A DNA stretch of 64,000 nucleotides, from the NCBI RefSeq assembly GCF_007970805.1, contig NZ_CP042433.1:1550001-1614000 (forward strand), given 5' to 3'. The notes under the pieces are model-generated. The model worked only from the letters and a program-made list of their open reading frames with translations. It ran no database searches and was not told the origin of the DNA. The position numbers and the translations under genes are program-made. Origin of the DNA: Flavisolibacter ginsenosidimutans (GTDB lineage Bacteria > Bacteroidota > Bacteroidia > Chitinophagales > Chitinophagaceae). Positions 1-8,495 of this stretch are shown here, in pieces; the first letter of the stretch is position 1, and every line of letters starts with the position of its first letter.

Positions 1-480
1 AGACCCAACATTACGTTACGTCAAAGCGTTGCTTCTTTCGACGTAGGCAATGATGAAATTGCCTGGACAACCGGTTACCGCAACATCAAGTTTTACCCCG
101 ATGCAACATCCACATCGCGTAACCAGAACAACGACATACCGGTGTTTCGTTACAGCGATATTATCCTGATGAAAGCCGAGGCTATTTTACGCGGCGGTAC
201 GGCTACGTTGGGCCAGAGCGCTTTGTCACTCGTGAACATGCTGCGTGCACAACGAAGCACATCGGCGCCTTGGGCAGCCGTAACGCTGGACGATATTTAT
301 GCAGAAAGAGGCCGCGAATTTGCCTGGGAAGGCTGGCGTCGCAACGACATGATTCGTTACGGGAAATATGAAGGCAGTTGGGGCTTTAAAACCAACGCAG
401 ATACCTATCGCCGCATCTTTCCCATTCCGACGAATGCCTTTGCGGTAAACAGTGCGCTGGTGCAAAATCCCGGATATTGA
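1..480 (+). CDS. SusD/RagB-family outer-membrane lipoprotein, C-terminal part (5' truncated by window edge)
   Basis: The reading frame is open from base 1 and ends with TGA at 478-480, so this is the last ~159 residues of a gene that starts before the window. It has the SusD C-terminal signatures: a 'DIPVFRYSDIILMKAEA' segment (the TPR-like helix that packs against SusC), followed by 'ERGREFAWEGWRRNDMIRYG'. Family knowledge: SusD proteins are surface lipoproteins that cap a SusC TonB-dependent channel and bind glycans. The following genes (lyase-like, symporter, GH28, GH92) suggest this is the binding component of a polysaccharide-utilisation locus whose SusC lies upstream. A strong hairpin terminator follows directly. 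Confidence 0.93.
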   Translation, partial: RPNITLRQSVASFDVGNDEIAWTTGYRNIKFYPDATSTSRNQNNDIPVFRYSDIILMKAEAILRGGTATLGQSALSLVNMLRAQRSTSAPWAAVTLDDIYAERGREFAWEGWRRNDMIRYGKYEGSWGFKTNADTYRRIFPIPTNAFAVNSALVQNPGY

Positions 481-500
481 TTCGCGTTTTCATCGCTTAT

Positions 501-534
501 AAAAATATCAGGGCTAGTTCACCCTGATATTTTT
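501..534 (+). terminator. Rho-independent terminator after susD
   Basis: A perfect 13-bp stem (501-513 with 522-534, AAAAATATCAGGG arm) closes an 8-nt loop, and the descending arm ends in a T run. It lies between the SusD stop and the next ORF, so the downstream genes probably need their own promoter or read-through. Confidence 0.85.
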
Positions 535-562
535 GTATAGCGCCATACAAACTTTTTTGCAA

Positions 563-2359
563 ATGAACAAGATGGACCGAAGCACCTTTTTAAAACAATC
601 GCTAAAGGCTGGCGCCTTGGTGCTGGTAAAACCGGATTTCTTATGGGCACAAGGAAGCCAACAACGCAACACATTGGATGAAGCTTTGATGAAAAGGCTT
701 GTGTCGGCCAATGATGCGCAGGTAGAAAAACTTTTGGTTTCCAGTTTTGACAACCGCGTTTTTAGCAGGAGAGTCGGCGCTGATTTGGCCTCGCTGACTG
801 CTTCGTATTGTTCGCCTGCATCGCGTTATTACCAAAGCGAAACAATCATTATTCCGCTTCAAAAATTAGCCGAACAATTACGGCGTGCGCAGGCCGAAGA
901 CGGTACGGTGAACGTGGGCAACCTCGAATCGCCACCCGATACGGCTTTTGTGATGGAAACCGTTACCGCAGCGATGTTTTTATTGGCAAAAGACAACGCA
1001 ACAGCCTTAGCCCGTGTAAAAGACGATATCAAAACCTTTCTCATCAAAGCAGGAGACGCCCTGGTGGTGGGCGGTGTACACACGCCCAACCACCGTTGGG
1101 TCGTCAGCGCGGCGCTTGCAAAGGTGAACGCCTTGTATCCGGCCAAGAAATACGTTGACCGCATTAACGATTGGCTGGGCGAAGGCGTTTACATAAACAG
1201 CGACGGCAACTACGCGGAGCGAAGCCGCATTTATTCGCTTGTAGAAAACACTGCATATCTAACAATGGGCCGCTTGCTGAACAAGCCGGCTTTGTTTGAG
1301 CCGGTGCGGAAAAACCTGGAAACGACGTATTATTATTCGGAGCCCAACGGCGACCTGGTGGCAAACGATTCGCGCAGGCAAGATCAGTATGCATTTATGC
1401 GCCCCGATCCTACTGTGTCGTTGAACATTGTAAACTATTACTTGCTTTACCGCTACATGGCAATAAAAGACAACAACAATTTTTTTGCGGCCATTGCTAA
1501 AACGATAGAAGGGTTGAAAGGCTTCGAAGAAATTGTATTAAACCGTGCGTTAATTTCTTTCCTGGAAGAACCACTTTTACAAAAAGAATTGCCTGCTCCA
1601 GCAGCGCTTGCGGTGAATTACGAAAAGTTGTTTGCGCAATCCCACCTTTTGCGCATAAGACGTAACAATACAACGACAACATTTTTCGGTGGCGTGGATT
1701 GGCCCTTAATCATTGCTTCGGGTCATTCAAGCAGTCCCGATTTTTTTGCTTATCGCAAAGGCGTTGCCGTTTTAAAATACTTGCGTCTTTCCACTGCCTT
1801 TTTTAGCACCGGTTATTTTTACAGCGAGGGATTAAAGAAGATTGAAAACGGTTACCAACTGCACAAAAAATTATCCGTGCCGTATTATCAGCCCTTGCCA
1901 AAAAATCTTCGAAAGGCAAACGGCGATTACGAACTTTCAGAAAGCATTGACCACCGCTTTTGGAACAAGATGGATTTCAGTCACCGCCCGGTTAGCAACG
2001 TAAAAACATTGGACACAACCGTAACCCTGACGGAAGCAAACGGGAAGGCCGAATTGACCTTTGATGTGCAAGGACAAGCCGGCGTAAATGTTACCATTGA
2101 ACTTTGTTTTGGGCAAGGCGGAACACTCAGCGGCGTTGCAGCGGCGGAAGACGGAAATTATTTTTTGGAAAGCGGTTATGGAACTTATGAATTTGACGGC
2201 GACAAAATTTCGTTTGGTCCCGGCGTGACGAAACACAAATCAATTGCAAATTTGGAAGGTGAACGATACAGCACACATTTCGGCAGCCTACGCACAAACG
2301 GCCTGCATGTATACCTGACCGGCGTAACGCCGTTTGTTCACAAACTGAGCTTTTCGTAA
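563..2359 (+). CDS. Secreted polysaccharide lyase-like protein (heparinase/chondroitinase-like fold suspected)
   Basis: A protein of about 598 aa with an exported N-terminus: after 'MDRSTFLKQSLKAGALVLV' there is an 'LWAQG' cleavage-like site. The start could be ATG 563 or ATG 572; neither has a clear Shine-Dalgarno, and the longer in-frame extension to 533 runs into the terminator arm. Residues ~60-330 are helix-rich and include 'TPNHRWVVSAALA' and 'DGNYAERSRIYS'. The C-terminal ~200 residues are beta-rich ('TVTLTEANGKAELTFDV'). This alpha-barrel plus beta-sandwich layout resembles heparinase II/III and alginate-lyase-like proteins, but no catalytic motif was identified with certainty. Its position between SusD and sugar-enzyme genes supports a role in glycan breakdown. 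Function is inferred. Confidence 0.6.
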   Translation: MNKMDRSTFLKQSLKAGALVLVKPDFLWAQGSQQRNTLDEALMKRLVSANDAQVEKLLVSSFDNRVFSRRVGADLASLTASYCSPASRYYQSETIIIPLQKLAEQLRRAQAEDGTVNVGNLESPPDTAFVMETVTAAMFLLAKDNATALARVKDDIKTFLIKAGDALVVGGVHTPNHRWVVSAALAKVNALYPAKKYVDRINDWLGEGVYINSDGNYAERSRIYSLVENTAYLTMGRLLNKPALFEPVRKNLETTYYYSEPNGDLVANDSRRQDQYAFMRPDPTVSLNIVNYYLLYRYMAIKDNNNFFAAIAKTIEGLKGFEEIVLNRALISFLEEPLLQKELPAPAALAVNYEKLFAQSHLLRIRRNNTTTTFFGGVDWPLIIASGHSSSPDFFAYRKGVAVLKYLRLSTAFFSTGYFYSEGLKKIENGYQLHKKLSVPYYQPLPKNLRKANGDYELSESIDHRFWNKMDFSHRPVSNVKTLDTTVTLTEANGKAELTFDVQGQAGVNVTIELCFGQGGTLSGVAAAEDGNYFLESGYGTYEFDGDKISFGPGVTKHKSIANLEGERYSTHFGSLRTNGLHVYLTGVTPFVHKLSFS

Positions 2360-2466
2360 AGTAAGTGTAATATTGAGACAATGCACTATGCTTTTGGTTT
2401 CTCCATGACTGGCAAGTACGGAATATCCAATGAGCCAATATCTCAATATCCATTTTAAATTGCTGC

Positions 2467-4098
2467 ATGAATTCTTTAAAACCTGCCGACTACGTTGTCT
2501 TCTTTGTTTATTTTATTGCTGTATCAGCTTATGGTTATTACGTTTATCGAAAGAAAAAAGCGGCCGTCACCGACACAAAAGACTTTTTCCTGGCGGAAGG
2601 TTCGTTAACGTGGTGGGCCATCGGTGCTTCGCTGATTGCGTCGAATATTTCGGCGGAGCATTTCATCGGCATGTCAGGTTCGGGCTTTGCGTTGGGACTT
2701 GCCATTTCTTCTTACGAATGGATGGCCGCAGCCACGCTGATTCTCGTAGCGGTTTACATCATCCCGGTTTATTTAAAAAACAGGGTTTACACCATGCCGC
2801 AGTTTTTGTCCATGCGGTACAACGATACGGTGAGCACAATTATGGCGGTGTTTTGGTTATTGGTGTACGTCTTCGTTAATCTTACGTCCATTATTTATTT
2901 AGGAGCGTTAGCGGTGTCGTCCATCACGCCTATTTCCTTTGAATGGTGCATTGCCGGCCTTAGTGTGTTTTCCGTTATTGTTACGCTTGGCGGCATGAAG
3001 GTGATTGGTTACACCGATGTTGTGCAAGTGGTGGTGTTAATCATCGGCGGATTGGTAACAACTTACCTGGCGCTTTCGCTGCTGGCTGATAAATTTGGCT
3101 TTCACGGCGACATCTTAAAAGGCCTCGGCGTGTTGCGAAAAGAGGCACCTTCACATTTTCACATGATCTTTCACAAAGGCGATAAATATTATCCCGAACT
3201 GCCTGGTCTTTCGGTGTTAATCGGCGGCATGTTGATTAACAATCTTGCTTATTGGGGATGCAACCAGTACATCGTGCAGCGGGCACTGGGCGCCGATTTG
3301 CACACGGCACGCAAGGGAATCATTTTTGCCGCTTTTTTGAAATTGCTGATACCGGTGATTGCCGTGTTGCCCGGCATTACAATGTACGTGTTGCACCAAA
3401 ACGGCTTGTTTCAGCAAGAGATGAGCGATGGCGCTGGTGCCTTAAAACCCGATCACGCTTATCCCACACTGATGAACCTTTTGCCAGCAGGCTTGAAAGG
3501 CGTTGCTTTTGCGGCGTTAACCGCGGCCATCGTGGCTTCGCTAGCGGGAAAATCAAACAGTATTTCCACCATCTTTTCGCTTGACATTTATAAAAAATAT
3601 TTCAACAAAGAAGCCTCCGATGCAAAAGTCGTACGGGTAGGAAGATGGGCCGTGATTCTTTGTATGTTGATTGCGGCCTTGGTAACACCCGCTTTAAAAT
3701 CACTCGATCAGGCCTACCAATTTATCCAGGAATACGTAGGCTTTTTTTCGCCGGGTGTACTGGCTATTTTTTTACTGGGCATGTTTTGGAAACGAACAAC
3801 ATCCGGTGCGGCGTTGGCCGGTGCACTGCTTACCATCCCGATTTCAACGGCGTTGAAATTTTTACCGCGATGGACGAGCGGCGCTTTTCCTGATTATCCT
3901 TTTTTAGACCGCATGACGATAACTTTTTTTGCCATCGCCTTGCTTATGATCGTCATTAGCCTTTCGAAACGAAGAAGCGAAAAAGACATTCATTCTATGA
4001 CAATCGAAAAATCCCTGTTTAAAGTATCACCTGATTTTATTGTTCTTTCCGTGATGATATCGGGAATATTAGTGGCTTTGTACACAATATTTTGGTAA
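2467..4098 (+). CDS. Sodium:solute symporter (SSS/SSF family, SglT-like)
   Basis: A 543-aa integral membrane protein with about 13-14 hydrophobic helices. Early in the chain it has the SSF pattern 'FFLAEGSLTWWAIGASLIASNISAEHFIG', which corresponds to the Na+ site and sugar gate in the SglT group. A later helix reads 'AALTAAIVASLAGKSNSISTIFSLDIYKKY', a typical SSF signature. Family knowledge: these inner-membrane carriers import sugars or sugar acids with sodium. Lying between a lyase-like gene and GH28, it probably imports the monosaccharide or uronate released by this locus. The start is ATG 2467, about 107 bp after the preceding stop. Confidence 0.9.
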   Translation: MNSLKPADYVVFFVYFIAVSAYGYYVYRKKKAAVTDTKDFFLAEGSLTWWAIGASLIASNISAEHFIGMSGSGFALGLAISSYEWMAAATLILVAVYIIPVYLKNRVYTMPQFLSMRYNDTVSTIMAVFWLLVYVFVNLTSIIYLGALAVSSITPISFEWCIAGLSVFSVIVTLGGMKVIGYTDVVQVVVLIIGGLVTTYLALSLLADKFGFHGDILKGLGVLRKEAPSHFHMIFHKGDKYYPELPGLSVLIGGMLINNLAYWGCNQYIVQRALGADLHTARKGIIFAAFLKLLIPVIAVLPGITMYVLHQNGLFQQEMSDGAGALKPDHAYPTLMNLLPAGLKGVAFAALTAAIVASLAGKSNSISTIFSLDIYKKYFNKEASDAKVVRVGRWAVILCMLIAALVTPALKSLDQAYQFIQEYVGFFSPGVLAIFLLGMFWKRTTSGAALAGALLTIPISTALKFLPRWTSGAFPDYPFLDRMTITFFAIALLMIVISLSKRRSEKDIHSMTIEKSLFKVSPDFIVLSVMISGILVALYTIFW

Positions 4099-4134
4099 GT
4101 AAATTTTCAGCGCCTAAATTTTATTTCAGACTTA

Positions 4135-5646
4135 ATGATAAGAGGCATGATTTACCGCAAAATGATTTACATTCTTTGCTTTTCGGTGTGGTTGTTTAAT
4201 GCGGGAACAACCGCATTTGCACAAATGCAAAGAAGCAATACACCGGAAAAAATTTTTGACATTACAGCTTATGGCGCTGTAGGCGACGGTAAAACCGACG
4301 ATGCGATGGCCATTCAAAAAACGGTTGATGCCTGCAATGCAGCTGGCGGCGGGAAAGTGCTTGTTCCTTCAGGGCATGTGTTTTTAACGGGGCCATTTCA
4401 TCTCAAATCCTTTGTTGATTTACACGTGGCCGGCAACGCAAAATTGCTAGCCAACCCCGATGAAAAAGTTTACACGCAAAGTGCGTTTCGTGCTAACAAA
4501 GGCGAAGGAACGGTTTGGATTTACGGTGAAAACTTAGAGCAACTCGCTATCAGCGGCAGCGGTGTAATTGATGGCAACGGCATTGCATTCATGGGTGCGG
4601 AACTGGACGACAGTTATGAATTGAAACCCTTCAACGTTGTTGATCCGCGTCCACACGTACTTACCATTGTTGGCGGCAAAAACATTCGCATCACAGATCT
4701 CTCCATTCGGAACTCGGCCTATTGGACGGTTCACCTGGTGGGTTGTAACGATGTCGCTGTTTCCAACCTGACGTTATTAAACAGTTTGAAAGTGCGCAAC
4801 AGCGACGGCATTGACCTGGACCACAGTAAAAACGTGCGCATCACCAATTGCTACATCGAAAGCGGCGACGACTGCATCTGCCTGAAAAACCGCCGTGAGT
4901 ACGAAGAGTTTGGCCGCTGCGAAAACATAACGGTTTCGAACTGCACAATGACTTCTCGTTCCTGCGCCATTAAAATCGGCAGCGAGAATATGGATACCAT
5001 TCGGCAGGTCGTATTCAACAATTGCATCATTAAAAAAAGCAACCGTGGTGTGGGCATTCAGAACCGCGACGAAGGCGTGGTGAGCGATGTGATTTTTTCC
5101 AACATGCTCATTGAATCGCAATTGTTCTCGGATGTTTGGTGGGGCAAGGCCGAACCGATTTACGTAACGGCTTACCGCCGTGCGCCGGGAAACAACAAAG
5201 ATGCAAACTGGCGTTTTGCCAAAGGACAAACAGAAGGAAAAGTAGGATTGGTTTCAAATATTTTTTTCAGCAACATCAAATGCAGAAGCGAGAACGGAGT
5301 GTATGTGAGCGGCGAATCGGCAGATAAAATTTCGAATATTTCTTTTGACGGCGTTGACGTCTTCATCAACAAGACAACGCAGCATCCCGGCGGGGTTTAC
5401 GACCGAAGGCCGAGCGAAGCGGAAGGCATGGTAAAAGGAAGAACCTCGGGGTTTTATCTTGATAAGGCAAACAACATTATCATCCGAAACAGTTCCGTGC
5501 AATGGGGTCTAAACCCGCCAATGTATTTTGCACACGCCCTGGAAACACACGGCGTTAATGGTTTGAAGCTTTTCAATTTTGATGGCGCATCCGCCTTCCC
5601 AAACAAGTGGAAAGCGCAGCAGAATTACCCGGCAACTTCGAAATAA
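4135..5646 (+). CDS. Glycoside hydrolase family 28-like (polygalacturonase/rhamnogalacturonase type), secreted
   Basis: A protein of about 503 aa with a signal peptide ending at 'TTAFAQ'. The start could be ATG 4135, 4147 or 4162, and the sequence does not decide. 'FDITAYGAVGDGKTDDAMAIQ' is the N-terminal pectate-lyase-3/GH28 beta-helix opening. 'NSDGIDLDH' (near residue 222) and 'SGDDCICLK' (near 243) supply the expected catalytic aspartates. The usual GHG segment reads 'IKIGSEN' and the RxK segment reads 'NRGVGIQNRD', variants seen in GH28 members not specific for plain polygalacturonan. It probably acts in the periplasm or at the cell surface on pectin-like chains. It lies 36 bp after the symporter and is likely co-transcribed with it. 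Confidence 0.88.
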   Translation: MIRGMIYRKMIYILCFSVWLFNAGTTAFAQMQRSNTPEKIFDITAYGAVGDGKTDDAMAIQKTVDACNAAGGGKVLVPSGHVFLTGPFHLKSFVDLHVAGNAKLLANPDEKVYTQSAFRANKGEGTVWIYGENLEQLAISGSGVIDGNGIAFMGAELDDSYELKPFNVVDPRPHVLTIVGGKNIRITDLSIRNSAYWTVHLVGCNDVAVSNLTLLNSLKVRNSDGIDLDHSKNVRITNCYIESGDDCICLKNRREYEEFGRCENITVSNCTMTSRSCAIKIGSENMDTIRQVVFNNCIIKKSNRGVGIQNRDEGVVSDVIFSNMLIESQLFSDVWWGKAEPIYVTAYRRAPGNNKDANWRFAKGQTEGKVGLVSNIFFSNIKCRSENGVYVSGESADKISNISFDGVDVFINKTTQHPGGVYDRRPSEAEGMVKGRTSGFYLDKANNIIIRNSSVQWGLNPPMYFAHALETHGVNGLKLFNFDGASAFPNKWKAQQNYPATSK

Positions 5647-5709
5647 ATCCTGTCAATCTTGCGCAGCATTTTCCTGACGAAGACTGGTTTTGCAAGCAAT
5701 GTTTCAAAA

Positions 5710-5761
5710 GCTCAATAATGAACAGAACGTACAAGAGTGCGACGCAACAGAAGTTCAATAG
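5710..5761 (-). repeat. Copy 1 of the TTGCGTCGCACT repeat family, overlapping the GH92 start
   Basis: On the minus strand this segment reads CTATTGAACTTCTG, then TTGCGTCGCACTCTTGTACG, then TTCTGTTCATTATTGAGC. It matches the other copies at 9285, 9409, 36065, 43294 and 43530 over the core and in the flanking CTATTRA and CTATTcaGC-like tails. The GH92 ATG (5718-5720) lies inside it, so its first ~14 codons are repeat-derived. Confidence 0.85.
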
Positions 5762-8024
5762 TGGCAATGGCGCTTGGTTCATAAAAAAATTTGCGGTCTT
5801 TGTTGCGGTTGTTTTTTCAATAAGCAACATTTCTGCGCAAGGCTTGTTGAAGTATGTTCAGCCACTGTCGGGAACAGCACCTTCTACCACAATCAGTGCG
5901 GCCAAACACAGTGAAGCTGGCAGCGAACAAAACGCCAATACCATTCCTGCAGTATGCTTCCCTTTTGCCATGACGCAATGGACACCGGAAACCAAAACGA
6001 CTGAAACCAAATGCATTCCGCCGTATGATTACCGCGACCGTTTGCTGACCGGCTTTCGGGGCACGCACTGGATTAGTGGATCGTGCATGCAGGATTATGG
6101 CAGCGTTACCATTGTACCGGTTGTAGGAAAGCTTAAAACAAAGGCGAGCGAATGCGCCATTCCGTTTTCGCACAAAGATGAAGCAGCCACGCCGGCTTCT
6201 TACAAAGTTGATTTGCCCGCCGCACATTTAACTGCTGAACTCAGTGCCACGGCCCGTTGCGGCCTTGTACAATTCACCATGCAACAAGATGACAGTTTGT
6301 ATGTGCTCGTAATTCCAAACAGCGACAGAGGCGAAGGCTTTGTGCAAATCAATGCGGCAAAAGGCGAGGTTTGGGGCTACAATCCGGCGCACCGCATTTA
6401 CCAGGGCTGGGGCGAACCGGCCGGTTTCAACGGTTGTTTTTTTATGAAGATTGAAAAAACGATTGAAAGCCGCGGCGTGTTCAGCAGCGAAGGCATTTTT
6501 CAGAACGACAGCATGGGTAACGCAAAGAGTTTGGGTGCTTTTCTTGGATTCAAATTAAAGAAGGGGGAACGCTTGTTAATCCGTATTGGCACTTCGTTTA
6601 CAAGCATTGAAGGAGCGCAACGAAACCTGCAAAAAGAAAACGCTTTCGCCAGTTTTGATGAAACGGTAAGCAAAGCAAAAGCGGTTTGGGAAAAAGCCTT
6701 ATCGCAAATAAAAGTTGAAACGGGCAACGAAAGAGAGAAGCGCATTTTTTACACGGCGCTTTATCATTCCTTTCTTCACCCGCGGTTGTTTAATGACGTT
6801 GATGGACGCTATCCAAGGTTTGCGGGAAAACACCAATTTGAAACAAAAAAGAAGGGGAATTATTACGATGATTTCTCAATGTGGGACATTTACCGGGCAC
6901 AGTTGCCGCTGCTCGAAATTTTACAGCCAGGTCTTGTCAACGACTTTGTACAATCCATGATTTTAAAAGGACAACAAGGTGGCTGGCTTCCCATTTTCCC
7001 CTGCTGGAACAATTACACGGCGGCCATGATCGGTGATCATGTGACAGCTTTTATTGCTTCGGCTTACAACAAAGGCATTCGCGATTACGACGTGAACGAA
7101 GGCTATCGCCTCATGCGGCAAACTGCTTTTGATCTGCCTTCCGCATCAGATTATAAAAACGGGAAAGGCCGGCGTGCACTAACATCTTATTTGCATTACG
7201 GTTATATTCCTATGGAAGACAGCGTACCGGAAGCCTTTCATAAAAAAGAACAAGTAAGCCGAACGCTGGAATATGCTTATGATGATTACGCCTTATCGGT
7301 AGTCGCTAAGGCGCTGAACAAAACAGGCGATTATCAAAAACTAAAACAGCGTTCGCTTAATTATAAAAATGTTTTTGATAAGTCGGTTAATGCTGTGCGT
7401 GGCCGTCATGCCGATGGTTCGTGGGCTTCGTCTTTTCATCCCGATGTACGCGAAAGCTACATTACCGAAGGCACACCGCGGCAATACACGTTTTATGTGC
7501 CGCAAGATGTGCCCGGGCTGGCTGCGTTAATGGGCGGACAAAAAGCGCTTGAAAAAGCATTGGACAGTTTGTTTGAGAAAGGCGAATACTGGCACGGCAA
7601 TGAACCGGGTCACCAAATTCCCTTTTTGTACAACTACACCACTTCACCATGGAAAACGCAACGCACCGTGCAAAAAATTTTAAGCGAAGAATACGGTGAT
7701 GGTCCGGGTGGTTTAAGCGGCAACGACGACGCAGGCCAGATGAGCGCCTGGTACGTGTTTGCTTCGCTTGGCTTTTACCCGGTTGATCCGGTGTCAAACT
7801 TTTATGCGCTTTGCACACCAATTTTCGACAACGTTGTGCTGCGCCTGGAAAACAGAAAAAATTTTCGAATCGTTTGCCACCGCAAAAAGCCAAACGCAAT
7901 CTTCATTCAAAAAATAACGCTCAACGGGAAGTCTTACAACACAAAATTTTTGTCGTACAGCGACGTTGTAAAAGGCGGCTTGCTGGAAATCTATTTGTCA
8001 GACACCCCTACCAAATCTGACTGA
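5718..8024 (+). CDS. GH92 alpha-1,2-mannosidase, secreted
   Basis: A protein of about 768 aa. GH92 hallmarks are present throughout: 'TQWTPETKT' near the N-terminus, 'DDFSMWDIYRAQLPL', 'EGTPRQYTFYVPQD', 'EPGHQIPFLYNY' and the C-terminal 'GGLSGNDDAGQMSAWYVF'. Family knowledge: these are calcium-dependent exo-mannosidases acting in the periplasm or at the surface on mannose-containing glycans. The hydrophobic export signal starts only at residue ~22 ('KKFAVFVAVVFS..ISAQ'). The codon just before KK is ATA (5781-5783), where an ATG would give a normal signal peptide; the only upstream ATG (5718) lies within a dispersed repeat. The open frame extends back to 5607 but overlaps GH28, so that start is unlikely. 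Confidence 0.92.
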   Translation: MNRTYKSATQQKFNSGNGAWFIKKFAVFVAVVFSISNISAQGLLKYVQPLSGTAPSTTISAAKHSEAGSEQNANTIPAVCFPFAMTQWTPETKTTETKCIPPYDYRDRLLTGFRGTHWISGSCMQDYGSVTIVPVVGKLKTKASECAIPFSHKDEAATPASYKVDLPAAHLTAELSATARCGLVQFTMQQDDSLYVLVIPNSDRGEGFVQINAAKGEVWGYNPAHRIYQGWGEPAGFNGCFFMKIEKTIESRGVFSSEGIFQNDSMGNAKSLGAFLGFKLKKGERLLIRIGTSFTSIEGAQRNLQKENAFASFDETVSKAKAVWEKALSQIKVETGNEREKRIFYTALYHSFLHPRLFNDVDGRYPRFAGKHQFETKKKGNYYDDFSMWDIYRAQLPLLEILQPGLVNDFVQSMILKGQQGGWLPIFPCWNNYTAAMIGDHVTAFIASAYNKGIRDYDVNEGYRLMRQTAFDLPSASDYKNGKGRRALTSYLHYGYIPMEDSVPEAFHKKEQVSRTLEYAYDDYALSVVAKALNKTGDYQKLKQRSLNYKNVFDKSVNAVRGRHADGSWASSFHPDVRESYITEGTPRQYTFYVPQDVPGLAALMGGQKALEKALDSLFEKGEYWHGNEPGHQIPFLYNYTTSPWKTQRTVQKILSEEYGDGPGGLSGNDDAGQMSAWYVFASLGFYPVDPVSNFYALCTPIFDNVVLRLENRKNFRIVCHRKKPNAIFIQKITLNGKSYNTKFLSYSDVVKGGLLEIYLSDTPTKSD

Positions 8025-8117
8025 GATTCACTTCAGTTGCATCAAAGAAATTATGACTTTACGCTGCGCTTCCTTACCGATGACCTGTGTTTTTTAGACC
8101 ATTGCAGAAAATAAAAT

Positions 8118-8137
8118 CGCCCGTGAGAACACGGGCG
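8118..8137 (-). terminator. Hairpin terminator, probably bidirectional
   Basis: The stem CGCCCGTG/CACGGGCG closes an AGAA loop. Read on the minus strand it is followed by ATTTTATTTTC, so it best serves the small minus-strand ORF 8180-8353. It is also the first hairpin after the GH92 stop. Confidence 0.75.
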
Positions 8138-8179
8138 AGGACTGCTTTATGCTACATGAGAAAATGAAGAGACGTATGG

Positions 8180-8353
8180 TTAAAATTTCAACAGGCCTGG
8201 AAGGATGCCCGGCTTTACATCGTTTAAATCAATCCGGGGCATCTTTAACGCAAGGGTTTGTTCACCCTCTTGTTTCGCCTCGCTCCGTTGCAAGAAGACC
8301 GCTGCGTTCAGCGCAATCATCAAGATCAAAACAAAGGCAATTAACTTTTTCAT
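8180..8353 (-). CDS. Small predicted membrane-anchored or secreted peptide (57 aa), unknown
   Basis: The ORF starts 'MKKLIAFVLILMIALNAAVF', a basic n-region followed by a strong hydrophobic segment, and continues as a short polar tail ending 'GILPGLLKF'. The ATG at 8351-8353 is the natural start; the longer in-frame extension reads back into the terminator of the response-regulator gene. It is flanked by its own upstream hairpin (8442-8462, end of the previous gene) and downstream hairpin (8118-8137), which makes it look like an independent transcription unit. I do not recognise a family. It could be a small inner-membrane peptide or a spurious ORF. Confidence 0.45.
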   Translation of the reverse strand: MKKLIAFVLILMIALNAAVFLQRSEAKQEGEQTLALKMPRIDLNDVKPGILPGLLKF

Positions 8354-8432
8354 TGCTGGCTGTTGTAAAACAAAACTAAGCGTTGCGGAAGCGGAAATCA
8401 ATCGCATAAATATGTGTATTTGAATTCGCGGA

Positions 8433-8462
8433 TAAAACAAAAGAGCCGCTCCAAGCGGCTCT
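8433..8462 (-). terminator. Rho-independent terminator of the response-regulator gene
   Basis: AGAGCCGCT/AGCGGCTCT form a 9-bp stem (8442-8462) with a CCA loop. On the minus strand it is followed by a T-rich TTTTGTTTTAT tract. It lies 33 bp past the stop codon of the NarL-type regulator. Confidence 0.85.
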
Positions 8463-8495
8463 GGTGCATCGGCAGTTGGTTGGTCGTGTAAAAAT

